NCBI GenBank assembly: GCA_021014325.1
Contig: CM037460.1
Span: 22,334,544-22,398,543 of the forward strand
Source: Plazaster borealis
Lineage: Eukaryota > Echinodermata > Asteroidea > Forcipulatida > Labidiasteridae
Length of the DNA: 64,000 nucleotides
Direction of reading: 5' to 3'
Below the pieces are notes generated by a model. It searched no databases and was not told the DNA's origin. It saw only the letters and a program-made list of their open reading frames with translations. Both the position numbers and the translations under genes were made by a program. Shown here in pieces: positions 1-12,600 of the stretch; the first letter of the stretch is position 1; each line of letters opens with the position of its first letter.

Positions 1-10
1 ACCCGATTAT

Positions 11-615
11 GGCATGTCGTGGCTGAGCGGGTAAGAGCACTGGACTCAAGCTCTGGGCCCAATTTCATAAAGCCTATAAACACAAAAACTTACCAAGCAC
101 AGAAAGGTATTGCTTAGCAGAAACAGATTACGAGCCAAAACTACATTAAGTTTGCATAGTTGTGACTGGTGCCCCACTCAATTTTCGCTTGGCAAAGAAA
201 TATGTCAAGCAGTATTTTCAGCTTTATAAAATTGGGCCCAGGTGTTTCTGATCAGCAGAGTGTGGGTTCAAGTCCCTGTCTTGACACTTGTGTCCTTAAG
301 CAAGACCATTATGTCCTTCAGATGATAAGTAAAGCTGTAGGTCCCATGTGTAATGCACACGTGTAAAAAAAACCAAGTACACTTATCAACCAGTACACTT
401 ATCGCTAAGAGAAGGGGTTTGCCCTGGTGTTTCTGGCAGTGGCTGCTGAATACGCCAAAGCACCTTGTAAACCCTAAGGTGCTACATAAATCGGTCTCAT
501 AATTAAACAAATTTTAAAAACCTGTCTTGAATTGTTTCTTGCTTGTTCAAGTACCTTATTGGTAGACACGTGCGCTATATAAGACAATACATGTATATTA
601 TTATTATTATTATAA
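11..615 (+). mobile_element. SINE-D (tRNA-derived), split by a C element
   Basis: The head at 11-54 resembles a tRNA 5' half (GTCGTGGCTGAGCGGGTAAG, then CACTGGACTCAAGCTCT). The body resumes at 242 with a B-box-like GGGTTCAAGTCC, then TGACACTTGTGTCCTTAAGC, and ends with GCGCTATATAAGACA and an ATT-repeat tail to about 615. The same order appears uninterrupted at 47239-47650. Likely amplified by a LINE in trans. Confidence 0.75.
55..241. mobile_element. C-family MITE inserted in SINE-D
   Basis: Terminal inverted repeats GGGCCCAATTTCATAAAGC and GCTTTATAAAATTGGGCCC bound a 186-bp segment that separates two halves of a SINE contiguous in other copies. Internal TTAGCAGAAAC and AAGCAG boxes match the C copies at 5655, 18443 and 56795. 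Confidence 0.72.
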
Positions 616-636
616 AACAAAAATAAAATTACTTAC

Positions 637-695
637 CTGGTAGTCTGTTCATGTTGGTGACAAACTCCTCTGTTGATAACCCAATACCCATGTAT
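637..695 (-). CDS. RANBP9/10: RANBP9/10 coding exon 3
   Basis: Acceptor GTCTTTGCAG, 59 nt, donor CCAG|GTAAGT. It encodes [20 protein letters not shown], matching the SPRY strand of RanBPM. The residues between GLS and NMN are longer than in vertebrates by about three. The exon ends in phase 1; the next exon (expected to begin with a WDKHSYGYHGDDG-like block) is not between 1 and 636. Confidence 0.93.
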
Positions 696-3600
696 CTGCA
701 AAGACACAAACACAACACTTATCAATTTTAACTCAAATAATGTCTTTGCTATTCTTGTATTAGTTAGTGTCACACTCAACCCTGAAAAGTTTTAAAATGT
801 GTTCTTAAACTTTGAATCCAACATCAAATGTCCTAAGAAATATTTCCAAGAAACTGGAACTCCATCCCACAATCAGTCCGATGTTCCACCTCAATACACA
901 TCTTTAAACCCTCTCTTAAGACCATGCTTAAAGGGTCTGAAAACGTTTGGTAATGACTCTGAAAATTAACCCTAACCACCCCAGGCCTGCCAAAATCAAA
1001 CAGATGGTTTTGTTGGAATTTGGATGGTTTAGTCCTGTGGAGAGTACCCACTAAATCACAGTCCAGAAGCCCAGCACCTGTTGGAGTATGATGGGTTGTG
1101 TACTGTTCCAAAAAGTAAACTGTTGGAGTATGATGGGTTGTGGAAGCTTTCTGGTAGAAATGCTTAGGGGGTTAGGGTTAATGGCAATAAAAACTTACTT
1201 GGTAAGAAGTACAGCAGCTTTGGACAGTATAATGCATTTTGAGAAACTTTTCACTTAGAAGTACTGCGGTTATGGAAAAATATATCACTTTTTATCCCAA
1301 AAGTTTTGAATCTGAGAAGCGTTACGGACAGTAACGTTTCTCAGATTGTGTATTCCAATAGCAGATTATTCTTCCTGCATGGAAATAACCGCTCCAGATA
1401 TCTCAAAAGCGCTACCACCTTTTGAAATGAAATTTTTATGGGTTAGTTTTATCTACAACTACATAGGATTAAAATAAACAGTAGGTTCCAATTACCAAAC
1501 GTATACAATCCCTTTAAGACCATGCTTAATTCTCCTCGCTTAATTCATACATTATGTTTATTCTTGTTTTTGCTTTTTTTCTGACTATCAGAGTGAAATC
1601 TTGGTGCGCTTTGTAACCTTTGGAAAAGGCGCGTATTTTTATTATTTATCTGAAATACTACAATTTGCAAAACAATCTTCCCCGAATAAAATCACACGTT
1701 TACAGTACACATGTTCCTTTAATAAATCAAATAAATAAAATCAAATAGCATGAATGTGCACAAAATCCCCCCAAATTACAATGTGATCAAGATTTCATTC
1801 AGTTGATGGGCTCTTTTCAGAGCAAACACTCCCACAAAGAGATTTTACACATGGTTGTACCCGCAAGTTTACTATTTATTTATAGTTACTTCTTATGGGT
1901 CTGTATACATTTGGTTATTGGAACCAACTGTTTGTTTCAATCAATATAGTTGTATATCATGTACCATAAAACTAACCTGTAACAACTGTTTTAAAAGGTG
2001 CTAGCGTTTTTGAGATATTGCCGAAAATCTGGAGCGGTTATGACCACGCAGGAAGAATAATCTGCAATTGGAATACACAATCTGAGAAACAACACTGTAG
2101 TAACACTTCTCAGATTCAAATTTCTGGGGATAAAAGTGATATCTTTTTCCATAACCGCAGTACTTCGAAGTGAAATGTTTCTCAAAATGCATTATACTAT
2201 CCAAAGCTGCTGCACTTCTTACCAAGTAAGTTTTTATTGCCATTAATTTTCAGAGTCATTACCAAACGTATACAGACCCTTAAAGCAACTCTGTGAAATT
2301 CGTCACTGATTGAAAATACGAGAACGATGACCACTCAAGAACCAATCATCCTTCAAGTGTAGATAAGCCATGCATTATTACATTCACAACAACTAACCTG
2401 AACAGATGGTTAGATGTTCTGTATATCACCGACAATGTGTGACATTCATACAACAAACCAGGTCATTCAACACCTAAACCTTAATCCTGGTAGGATTTTT
2501 CCTCAATTCTAATAAGTTTGCTGGGGACAGTTTTTTGTTTGTACATGTAACACCACACAAACTGATTTGAAGGTACTTTGCTATCTCGTTCCTTATTTCC
2601 CAGTATGTAACATAGTTTCTTTACTGTAATAATAATAATAATAATAATAAGACTTGTAATGCGCACATATCCACCCTGCTGGGTGTTCAAGGCGCAGTAA
2701 AAAACCAAAAAAAACAAAACAAAACAAAACAAAGACAAAAAAAGACACAACAAAATTAGTCCTTGAAAACCTGTGACATCAGATAAGTTTTGAGAAGAGA
2801 TTTGAATTTTGTGGTACAAAGACAAGATCTAAGATTAAGCGGTAGAGAGAGTTCCTGTGTTTCTCCTATAAGTTTTTGCATACTTTGTCATTGTCAATTT
2901 CTCCAGTAGTTTGTTCGTCTGTCTGTCTGTCTGTTTGTTTGTTTCGTCTTTGTATTGTCCTTTGCATGTACCCTTAGTTTATGTATTTTGTTATGTAAAG
3001 GCAAGCCTTTACACAAGGGGGGGTTATCAGGTCAGGGCAAATGCTCCAATGAGCCCATCCCAGCGTCTGGTTCACAGGGACCAAACAAATTGTAACCTGC
3101 GGTCCAGTGAAATTTGGAGCCCTGTCATCATACATGTTGAATCAATTTATCAATTGACCTAATTCGCCTGACGTCACCACACGATTAATCTTTTGCCTGC
3201 GCCATTTCGGGAGTCAGATTCCCTAGTTGCTGCGCAGTGCGCTTTTTAGGCGACGCGCCTGCAGTTCAATTCACATCATCTCTTTCCAAAAATGGCAGCC
3301 CTTAGGCAGGAACAGTAGCCTTACGTACCGTCGGTGCAAGCGGGTCAATACAAACAAACTGAATGGAAATTGAAGATACGCGACAACAAAAATTCAAATC
3401 AGAGGAAGAGTTCCTCACGTCAAATGTCGGCAGCCGTCGACAAAGTTTTCGACCATCCACCACAAGGACGCTAGATTTCCCACAAAACATTTGAGAGGCT
3501 TGGACCAACAGAGATAACCAAAAGCTGATTTAATCCCAGGAAGGAAGGAAATAAATAAATGTAACAGGGTCTACGTAAGGGCCATGGGTGGGATAGTAGG

Positions 3601-6600
3601 AAGCAGTTCCTGCATTAAAAATGGAGTACAGGATTGGTAGAGCTGACAAAATAGCCGCAGACAGTGTTCATGTTTTGTGTGATCAACCAATACATGAAAT
3701 AACAAAACTGTGTAATTTTGGGCTTTAAGGGATTGTATACGTTTGGTAATTGGAAACCACTTTTTGTTTTGGAGATATGGTGCGAACAAGGTTTGCTAAT
3801 TAAATACTCATCTTGCTGAAACATGGCTAATTCATTAATCATTTTAACAATTATTAGATTAAATATTAAGTTTAAGAACTGAGCTTCAATAGAATATAGG
3901 ATCTAAGTCTTTCATATTCACTAAGGTTTTTTTTTAAGAACTAAACAAAATGTGTACAAATGCTATGGGAATTTAGGTGGATACAAAGAATAAAAGAAAA
4001 AACAAATAAAAATCTTGATGAAAACAAAACCTGTTCCGACTAAGTCGGAACAGCTAATTATTCTAATTATTAATAACATCCCCGTTGGTTGTGTATACAA
4101 AAGCGAAGCGAGAACGTCCTTGCTCTGTTGGAACACCCGAATCCCTTTTGTTGGACTCCATTTGAATGGGTAGACACGGTCACTTATGGTCACACACACT
4201 GTTATATGATCGTACATTATGTACAGTGTACTCTGAGAAAACAACCTAGACTTCTTAATTTGTTTGACACCGTGGCTTATCTTTGCAGTCAACAAAGATT
4301 TCAATAGGCACAAGTGACCACTAACAATTAACAGAGTCAGAATTTTGCCAACATTTGCATCTTGCAATCAGGGAGATTTTGTGTGCAACAATCAGGGAGA
4401 TATTTAGAATGACATTCAACATAATAGGGAAAAAGTTTCCATAATCAGGGAGATTTTCAAATTTGTTCAAAAATACGGACAGATTGGGAACTTTCTGCAG
4501 AATCAGGAGGGTTGGCAGCTCTGCATAGTACATGTACACAGTATGTACAGTAGTATACATAATGTACATGTTTTGTAATTTTCGAAGCCTTCAAAATGTC
4601 TTTTGCGTTTGTTTGTAATACTTGTAGATTTTACTCCCAAATTCGAGCCCTGGTCATGCTGGTAATGATTTGGACATCAGAAGGAGTATCGGGACATGTA
4701 CACTGTGCATACATGGTACATGTACATGTACGTGACTCTGTCTGTCATAACACTACTACTACACATACATAAAACATGTACATATACGTGTAAACAGCAC
4801 TACAACTGTTCCCCATCAGTCCCATTGCACAAAGCTTGAAAAGTACCCTGACCTCAGATGTATCATCAGCTATCGGATCCCATGATCAGATGACGGACTT
4901 CATCATTGTAATGACTGGCCCTTTGAGCATGTTGAGCACTTGCTTACAACTCAACAAAACAAAAACAGAAAATGTGGATTTTTAACATTGCAGCACTCAG
5001 TGGTTTGTAGACTTAAAAGTTGCGATCAATATTTTTTGAGGCCCCGATGAAGTTCAGCACGAGTGCATACTAAATCAATAACACTGATAACGGAAGTTTA
5101 ACAATAAGTCAAGCACCAAGACCTTATTACTTTTTGTATGCATGTAAATGTGCTACTTAAGGCAATTCACAGACACCTCAAGTTTTCTGAAAATTTTTTT
5201 GATTGGACAAAAACAAATGGAAATACTCAACAGCCCGATTTCATAGAGCTGCTTAAAGCAATCCACACTTGATGTGACCCAACATATACATGAAATAACA
5301 AACCTGTGAAAGTTTAAGCTAAATCGGTCTTCGGACTCATCAGAAAACAGTGGAAAAAACCCATTATATATTTTCACTGTTTTCAAACATCAGATTTTAT
5401 CACCAGCAGAGATAAAGACTAATTGTTTTACTCATTTCCTAAAAACTATAGCATTTCAAGCAAGATATTTAAAGGGAAGTTTTCCACCATGACCATCTAC
5501 ATGTGTACATGTAAGTTATGTACAAATCTGTGAACATTTATATTTTCAACCTTACCAATGTTGTGCATGTACATACCCTTTAAAGCAATTCACAGAAACT
5601 CAAGTTTTCTGATTTTTTTTTGATTGGACAAAACAAATGGAAAGACTCAAACAGCCCAATTTCATAGAACTGCTTAAACAGCAAATATTGCTTAACAGGT
5701 TTTTTTGCTTAGCACAAATAAGCAGGATGCAAGTCACAGACGGTACATGTCACATTATATTTTGGCTGGTAACCTTAAGTTTGTAATTTTTGTGCTTTAA
5801 AAGCAGCTCTATGGAATTGGGCCCAGTCACCAAAACCATTCAGAACATCAGAGTTCTGATTCCTGTGATCAGTATTATTAAATATTTCATCACAGCATGC
5901 AAAAGAAAGATCACATTTTCCTTTAAGCCGGTAACTCCTCGAGTCGGGCTACGTCCTGTAGCCTTAGATCTCAAGTGTCTTTCTCAAGATCCTTGCTGTT
6001 CCCAAAAGTGCCGCCTTTTGTAGCACATATTTTGTCCCTTTCTGGTTATGAAACCAAGGATGCCTCACACATAAACTAAATCACTGTAATTTGCAAGCTT
6101 GGGGAAACCTGTAAACAAGGGTGCTCGCTGTGTGAACCAGAAACACCAGGGTTTAACCCCTACTCTTCCACGATAAGTGTTCTGGATTCTTTTACGTGCG
6201 CTATCAATCCTAGTACACAGACCTGTACAGCTTAATGTCCCATACGAACATGACTACATGCAACTATGTACAAGTAAAGCCCACAGTTATGATGTGTGTG
6301 CCGTGAGGTATGTACACTGCAGTAAAAATTAAAAAAAGCTTTTCTACACGGTAAAACTCAGAACAGTCCTCCAAACAGTCAGCCGGGAAATCTCTTCAAC
6401 AAAATATCGATAGCAGCAGACCCATGTAGTAAATACAACACAGGCTTCCAAATATGACAGCCAGGGTATTTCAACCAATTGACTTCATGAGACCATCAGA
6501 CGAGTAGACGGCCACTCTAAATTCTCAGTTGGAGCATAGCTAGAATCCGTAACGCAAAATGTCAGGGTTCAATGGCCTTTCACGACTGACTTACATGATA

Positions 6601-9600
6601 GGTTATGTACCATCATGCAGAGCAGCCAAAATGTACAATGTATGGATTGTGGTGATACACTACTGCTACTGCTACTTGCTAGATAAATTAACTATACATA
6701 GGTACACAATGCACATTGTGTGTGTTAGCAATCATGGCATTAAGTACAATTATTACAGGGCTTGAATTTTGTACGGACCACTGGCCCGAGGCCAGTAGTT
6801 TTAGTGTCGGGCCGGTAAAGTTATGACTGGACAAGTCTGGCGGTCTTGTGGGGTTTTTTCAGTTGAATAAGAATACCTATAAACTCTGTGTAATATTGTG
6901 TTCAAATGTTGACTTTGAGTCTGATAGAATACCTTTCATTTCTATTTTGTAATGAAGTATTAATACTCATAAAGACGAATGAGATAAATCTTCTCTTTAC
7001 ATGTGCTTGTTCAAATAAAAACAGTTAAATGACATATATTAAGCTAAGGACTTTTTTTTTTCTCATTTTTATTCTGGTCATGTAAACAGAATTCTGGTCC
7101 AGTAAACATTTTCCGCAACAAGCCCTGCGGTCTTGTGGATTTTTCCCCCAAAATTCGAGCTCTGTATTAATACTGAGACTCCTACAGTGTCAGAATGTAT
7201 GCAACTCCAAAGTGGCGAGACAAGTCTGCCTTTCTTGGGCTGCATTACTGGAGCCGCCTAGGAAACTTTCAGTACATGTACCAACAAACGATCTTAAAGG
7301 TATCGTACACGTTTGGTAGGCCTAATGACTCCAAACAAATATTAGCATAAAAACTTACTTGGTAACAAGCAACGGAGAGCTGTTGATAGTATAAAACATT
7401 GTAGGAAACGACTCCCTCTGAAGTAACATACATGTAGTTTTTGAGAAAGAGGTAATTTCTCACTAAAATAAAATAAAAACTTCTTGCAAGAAGTTTTATT
7501 CCTATCTGAAAGCACACAAATTTGTACAACAAGGGTGTTTTTTCTTTCATCATTTTCTTGCAACTTCGATGACCAATTGAGCCCAAATTTTCACAGGCTT
7601 GCTATTTTATGCATATGTTGGGATACACCAAGTGAGAACACTGGTCTTTTACAATTTCCAAACTTGTTCAGTGCCTTTAATCATGCTGCCATCATCACTA
7701 TCATGTTCCAGGCCTGGTACTTTGTTCTTTTAAGGCAGTTGTTTTGTTTGTTTGTTTGTTTGTTTGTTTGTTTGTTTGTTTAGATGAACTTCCCGTCGAG
7801 GGAACTCGGCAAACTCCCACAAGGGGATTATAAACGCCAAGCTGGCAACAGCCAATCTCTCTCATACAAACATTGGTTTAACGTCTATGATTATGAACGG
7901 CACAAATCAAACAATTGTGATTCAGTAACTAGACGACAATCCTTATTCTAGTCATTGTGAATTCAACGGTTAGCTTGATAGGAGATGAACCCACAACCTT
8001 GTGATTGCAAGTCCTGCAGTCTAACAACCAGACCACGGTTGTTTTGGGGGTTTTGTTTTTGTTTTTTTGCCCCTTAGAAAAGGGCGCCTCTACGGCATGT
8101 ACAAGGGAAATGAATATTTGTTCTGGCACAATTGAAAGGGCAACAAGGCAATGGCAAGGGGCATAGAAGTAAATTGCGTTCTGTTGCCTCTTTGAAGTAT
8201 CAGGCCTGATGTTCGCGTGTAAGTTTTGTCCATTCCCCCTCGTTTTGGTCTATTGATTTGAATGAAAGACAACACCCCCACCCCCTACAGTATGTATATG
8301 CAATAAATGAAAGCAAAGTGAATGTGTTGAATGCACAGTATGTAATCTAATGCATGTAAACAAATTGTAGTGATAAAAAAGCCCAAGTGAATAGTACTTT
8401 TTAATCAGCACTTTTTAATCAGCACTCAAGGTAACATGTTACCAATTAACTTCTTTTTGAAAAAAAAAACCTTCCTTCATACTACTGCATACAGTGCTAA
8501 ATTTGAACACAAGTATGTAGTAGTACATGTACATGTATGTACCTGTAATTTCATCTTCGAAAGAGCAAGGCCATCTTAATTTTGCAAAGGGCACTTCCAT
8601 TGGGAAAATCTTAACAGATAAGTTTTGAAGGTGCACCGAGGCAAAGACCAGGGCAACAGACGCCACATATATTATCTAAATAATACTGTTGTTCGTCAAC
8701 ATATTTTATGTCCAAACGATTGATACAATTTTTAGTGTGCGTTGTCATGACACTCTGGATCAGTGGTAACTGGCGTGCTGTTCATTATAACAATAACACA
8801 CTACGGTGGGATGACGGAGTAACATTTAATCTACATGTTGATATCCACAAAATGATGAGCATTCCATATGTACAAAATATGTACAGTTCATGTATACAGT
8901 GTACACACACTGTCACTGTAGAAGGGTTTTACAATATAGTGCAACTCTGTATATATGTAAATACATACGTACACTAAATGCAGTAAATTAGTATACATGA
9001 AGAAACTCAACGCCTGATTACAACGCCCTTATTTGCTTTGCTTTTTTTAGGTCAATCAAAATTGATTATGGTGTTGCCAGCTTGTTTGTTATCCTATTTA
9101 AATCAATAAAAACAAAAAGTTATTTCGAAATTTGAATGTGAATTGTACATTGTGTATGTACATTACATGTACAAAACAGCTGTAAGTTCTGTATTGCAAA
9201 TCAGTAAGCCTGCATCCCGTGCTTGTATAAGTGGTAGTGCTAGTACGTAGTAGTACATTATGTTACATTACGTGTTTTGTAATACATCGTTGTATCATGT
9301 CATCAGTTTGTACACATTGTACTTTGATACCTTTTTATACACAATTATGCATTACGTTTAAATATGTACTGTACTGTAAACAAAACCAAAATATACATGT
9401 ATGACATAATGTACACCAATATACTAAAAACAGAATACACTGTGAATAAATAGTATAAGGTTCACAGGTGTTCAGGCATCTGCTGTATTGTGTTTACACA
9501 ATGTACATCCGTATATGTATCTGTGTACCTGTACTATGGGATACAAGCAGTGTATGAACTGTCCATGTGCGCATGTGTTTAACTGATTCTGATTGTGAAC

Positions 9601-12600
9601 ACCAAACGGTACTATATAAACACACAGGGTACAATGTGTACATGAACACATTTTGTCTGTCTGGCAATGAGCATGTCTATATAAAATAGTAGATCAACTT
9701 GGCGGTTATACACACACTACATGCACATAATGAATCAATCTGAATCCAATCAATTAAATGTGGAATAATTTGAACAGGTGTTTCCTAATAATAGCTACAA
9801 ATACAATGTACAATCCTAGAGAAGGACAGTGCAAACATGGTGCAGGGTTCTCCCAGGATTTTTGCGACTCAAGTCAGAAATGAGAAAATAGAATAAGCTG
9901 TTGCAAACTGCTTATCCACCAAAAGTACGTACATGTATGGTATAAATGCAAAAAAAAGTTCGGCTAAAAGCCTTTGAGAAAAGCCTTTCAGAAAGACTCT
10001 GCGACAGGCCATTAACAATTTTTGCATTCAAATCAGAAATCTTACTTAATAATTAAATTTACCCCATTATTTGTGACCTAGAATATGATGTTTGTAAATC
10101 CGATTTTTTTTTAGAAAACACTATGTTGTAAAAATGATGACCCTGTGCATAACCGCTTCGACCAGTCGTCAGAACGTACTTCCTTTGGTAAAAGCACTTT
10201 TTCCAGAGATGATTCACACTATTTAATGGCTGGAGATAACTTTAAGTATTGAACTCTGACTTGTTAACAACTTTGAGACAATGTGTGTCTGAATAGCCCG
10301 ACGCACGTGTGTGCTGAATGAATTGTGTCTTGTCGTCAAAGTTTCAATTTTTTGACTTTATTTTCAGTTTGTAAATCGTCAAAATAATCTTGAAGATACT
10401 GGAAAGGGATTGAAGAACAATTTCCAGTACCAAACGGATGGCAACACTTAACCTGGGGTCGATTTCACAAAGAGATAAGACTAGTCTTATCTGAAGTTAG
10501 GACCAGTAACTGGTCTTAACTTAAGACTAGTCCTATCTCTTAGCATTGCCTAGGACTAGTACTAAGTTAGGAAGAGTTTTGTGAAATTGACCCCTGATCA
10601 CTTATCACGGTGAAGAAAAAAAACTTCACAATTTCTAATGGGGTGCATGGATTAATTATTGAAATTATTGTGAGCTTATTCAAGATAAGAATTGAGATAA
10701 TGTAAGACCAGCGATATTACATTTGCATATTTTTTTCTTTGACTAATTTTCCATCATTTACATAAATTATAAGTAAACGCAGCCCCCGGTTTCGCTACCG
10801 CCAGCGAGGTTAACACCTTGTGCAGGTGCAAACGCCCAGGTCGCCTTGCCCAAATTCCAGACATGTTGCCCAAAATCTTTCAATTAATTTTTCCATTTTT
10901 TGTTCAATAGCCAGATGCATCTATCTCTAACCCTTCACAACTTCTGGAGGGCCAGTAAAAATTAAAAAATTCCACTAGCCCCGCCGGCTACCATACCTGA
11001 AGCAATTGACGTTAATTTAGACCCCTGCAGTAGAAGCACAATGCACAATATTATGAATAGAACCATGAAGGTTAGAACCTACATGTCACTATTGGTCTTA
11101 TTCAACATGCAGCCATCCCGCTGAATCAACAACCATACTTTACATGTACATGTACATCTAACTCATGTGTACATTTTGTCGCTTCACCACAATGACCAGT
11201 GCAGTATCTTTCCCTGTTGTTTAACCACTGTCTGCATTAGCCAGAGTCATGACAATGTCCATGGCCACCAGCACTTTAGTGATAAATTATGAGTCTAGTT
11301 TCACAAAGCTGCTTAAGGAGGCACTGAACATGTTTGGTAATTGTCAAAGACCAGTATTCTCACTTGGTTTATCCCAACAAATGCATAAAATAACAAGCCT
11401 GTGAAAATTTAGGCTCAATTGGTCATCGAAGTTGCAGGAAAGTGATGAAAGAAAAAACACCCTTGTTGTACACTTTTGTGTGCTTTCAGATAGGAATAAA
11501 AAAGGCTTCTTGCAAGAAGTTTGTATTATTTTAGTGAGAAATTACCTCTTTCTCAAAAACTGCATTACTTCAGAGGAAGTCGTTTCTCACAATGTTTTAT
11601 ACTATCAACAGCTCTCTGTTGCTCGTTACCAAGTCACTTTTTATGCTAATATATATTTTGAGTAATTACCAAAATTGTCCAGTGCCTTTAAGACTGAGTC
11701 ACCACTCTTTAATTACCAAACGTGTAGGGGGGGCCTACAGTGCCTTTAAGTACAAAAAAAGTAGCTCTGAGACACAACAAAATAGCGCCTACCAGAATAT
11801 GGTTACCAGCCGAAATACCATGTCACATGTACCATCTGTAACTGGTACCCTGCTAATTTATGCTTAAGCAGCAATATGCTAAGCAGCATTTTTTTTTTTA
11901 AAGCAGAATGAAATTGAGCCCTGCTGTGGCTTTCTTTTTCTTGCCCGGCTCTGTGACTACATAACAATGTATAGGTGCCCATACCACAATGTACATGTAG
12001 GGCTGGGAAGTACACCAGTGGCTCACAACAACAAACGATTTGAATATAATTGATTTAGAATGTTTAGGAAGGCAAGTCACAGGAGTCATAGAGGATTGGC
12101 TTAAGCCAAATAAAATTTTAAAAACATGTTTAGCGTCCTGCCTTTTTGAAAAAAGGAAGGAGGGCCTATTTTTCTTTCTTTTTTCTTTTTTTCAAAATGG
12201 CCGCACGACAAGATTTTCGAGACAACCGGCAGGGCTATTTTTCAAGATGGTTGCCAGCTTTTTTCGGTGTGCTTTTATCGCTGTGCTAAAGTCGAAAATA
12301 CGATCTTGCTTATTAAAAAAAAATCAAAAAATCGTCAGGAATAATAAAAAATGTATCATTTTTTTCTTTCTTTCAAAATAAAAAAAAAGAAGAAAAAAAA
12401 GGAGGCGGCCTCTTAAAAGGAAGCGGGCGGGGACGCTAAACATGTATTTTTTTTTATTTTGACTTAGTAGCTCCTACTTTTCACTACATTATATTTGGAT
12501 GCAGTGGAGATCCCCAGTCCTTGATTGTTCATACTTTGTTGTAATGTGTACTCACTGTTTGAATTGTACTGGCAAATGTACAATTCATTGGTACAGTGAG

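Noticed and set aside
833..1111. 92-residue minus-strand frame with [10 protein letters not shown] repeats
   Set aside because: The peptide repeat is the 42-bp unit of the R element (also at 56968-57281), not a gene.
12040..12381. 113-residue plus-strand frame rich in Phe and Lys
   Set aside because: Covers a V element with poly-T/poly-A tracts; no domain.
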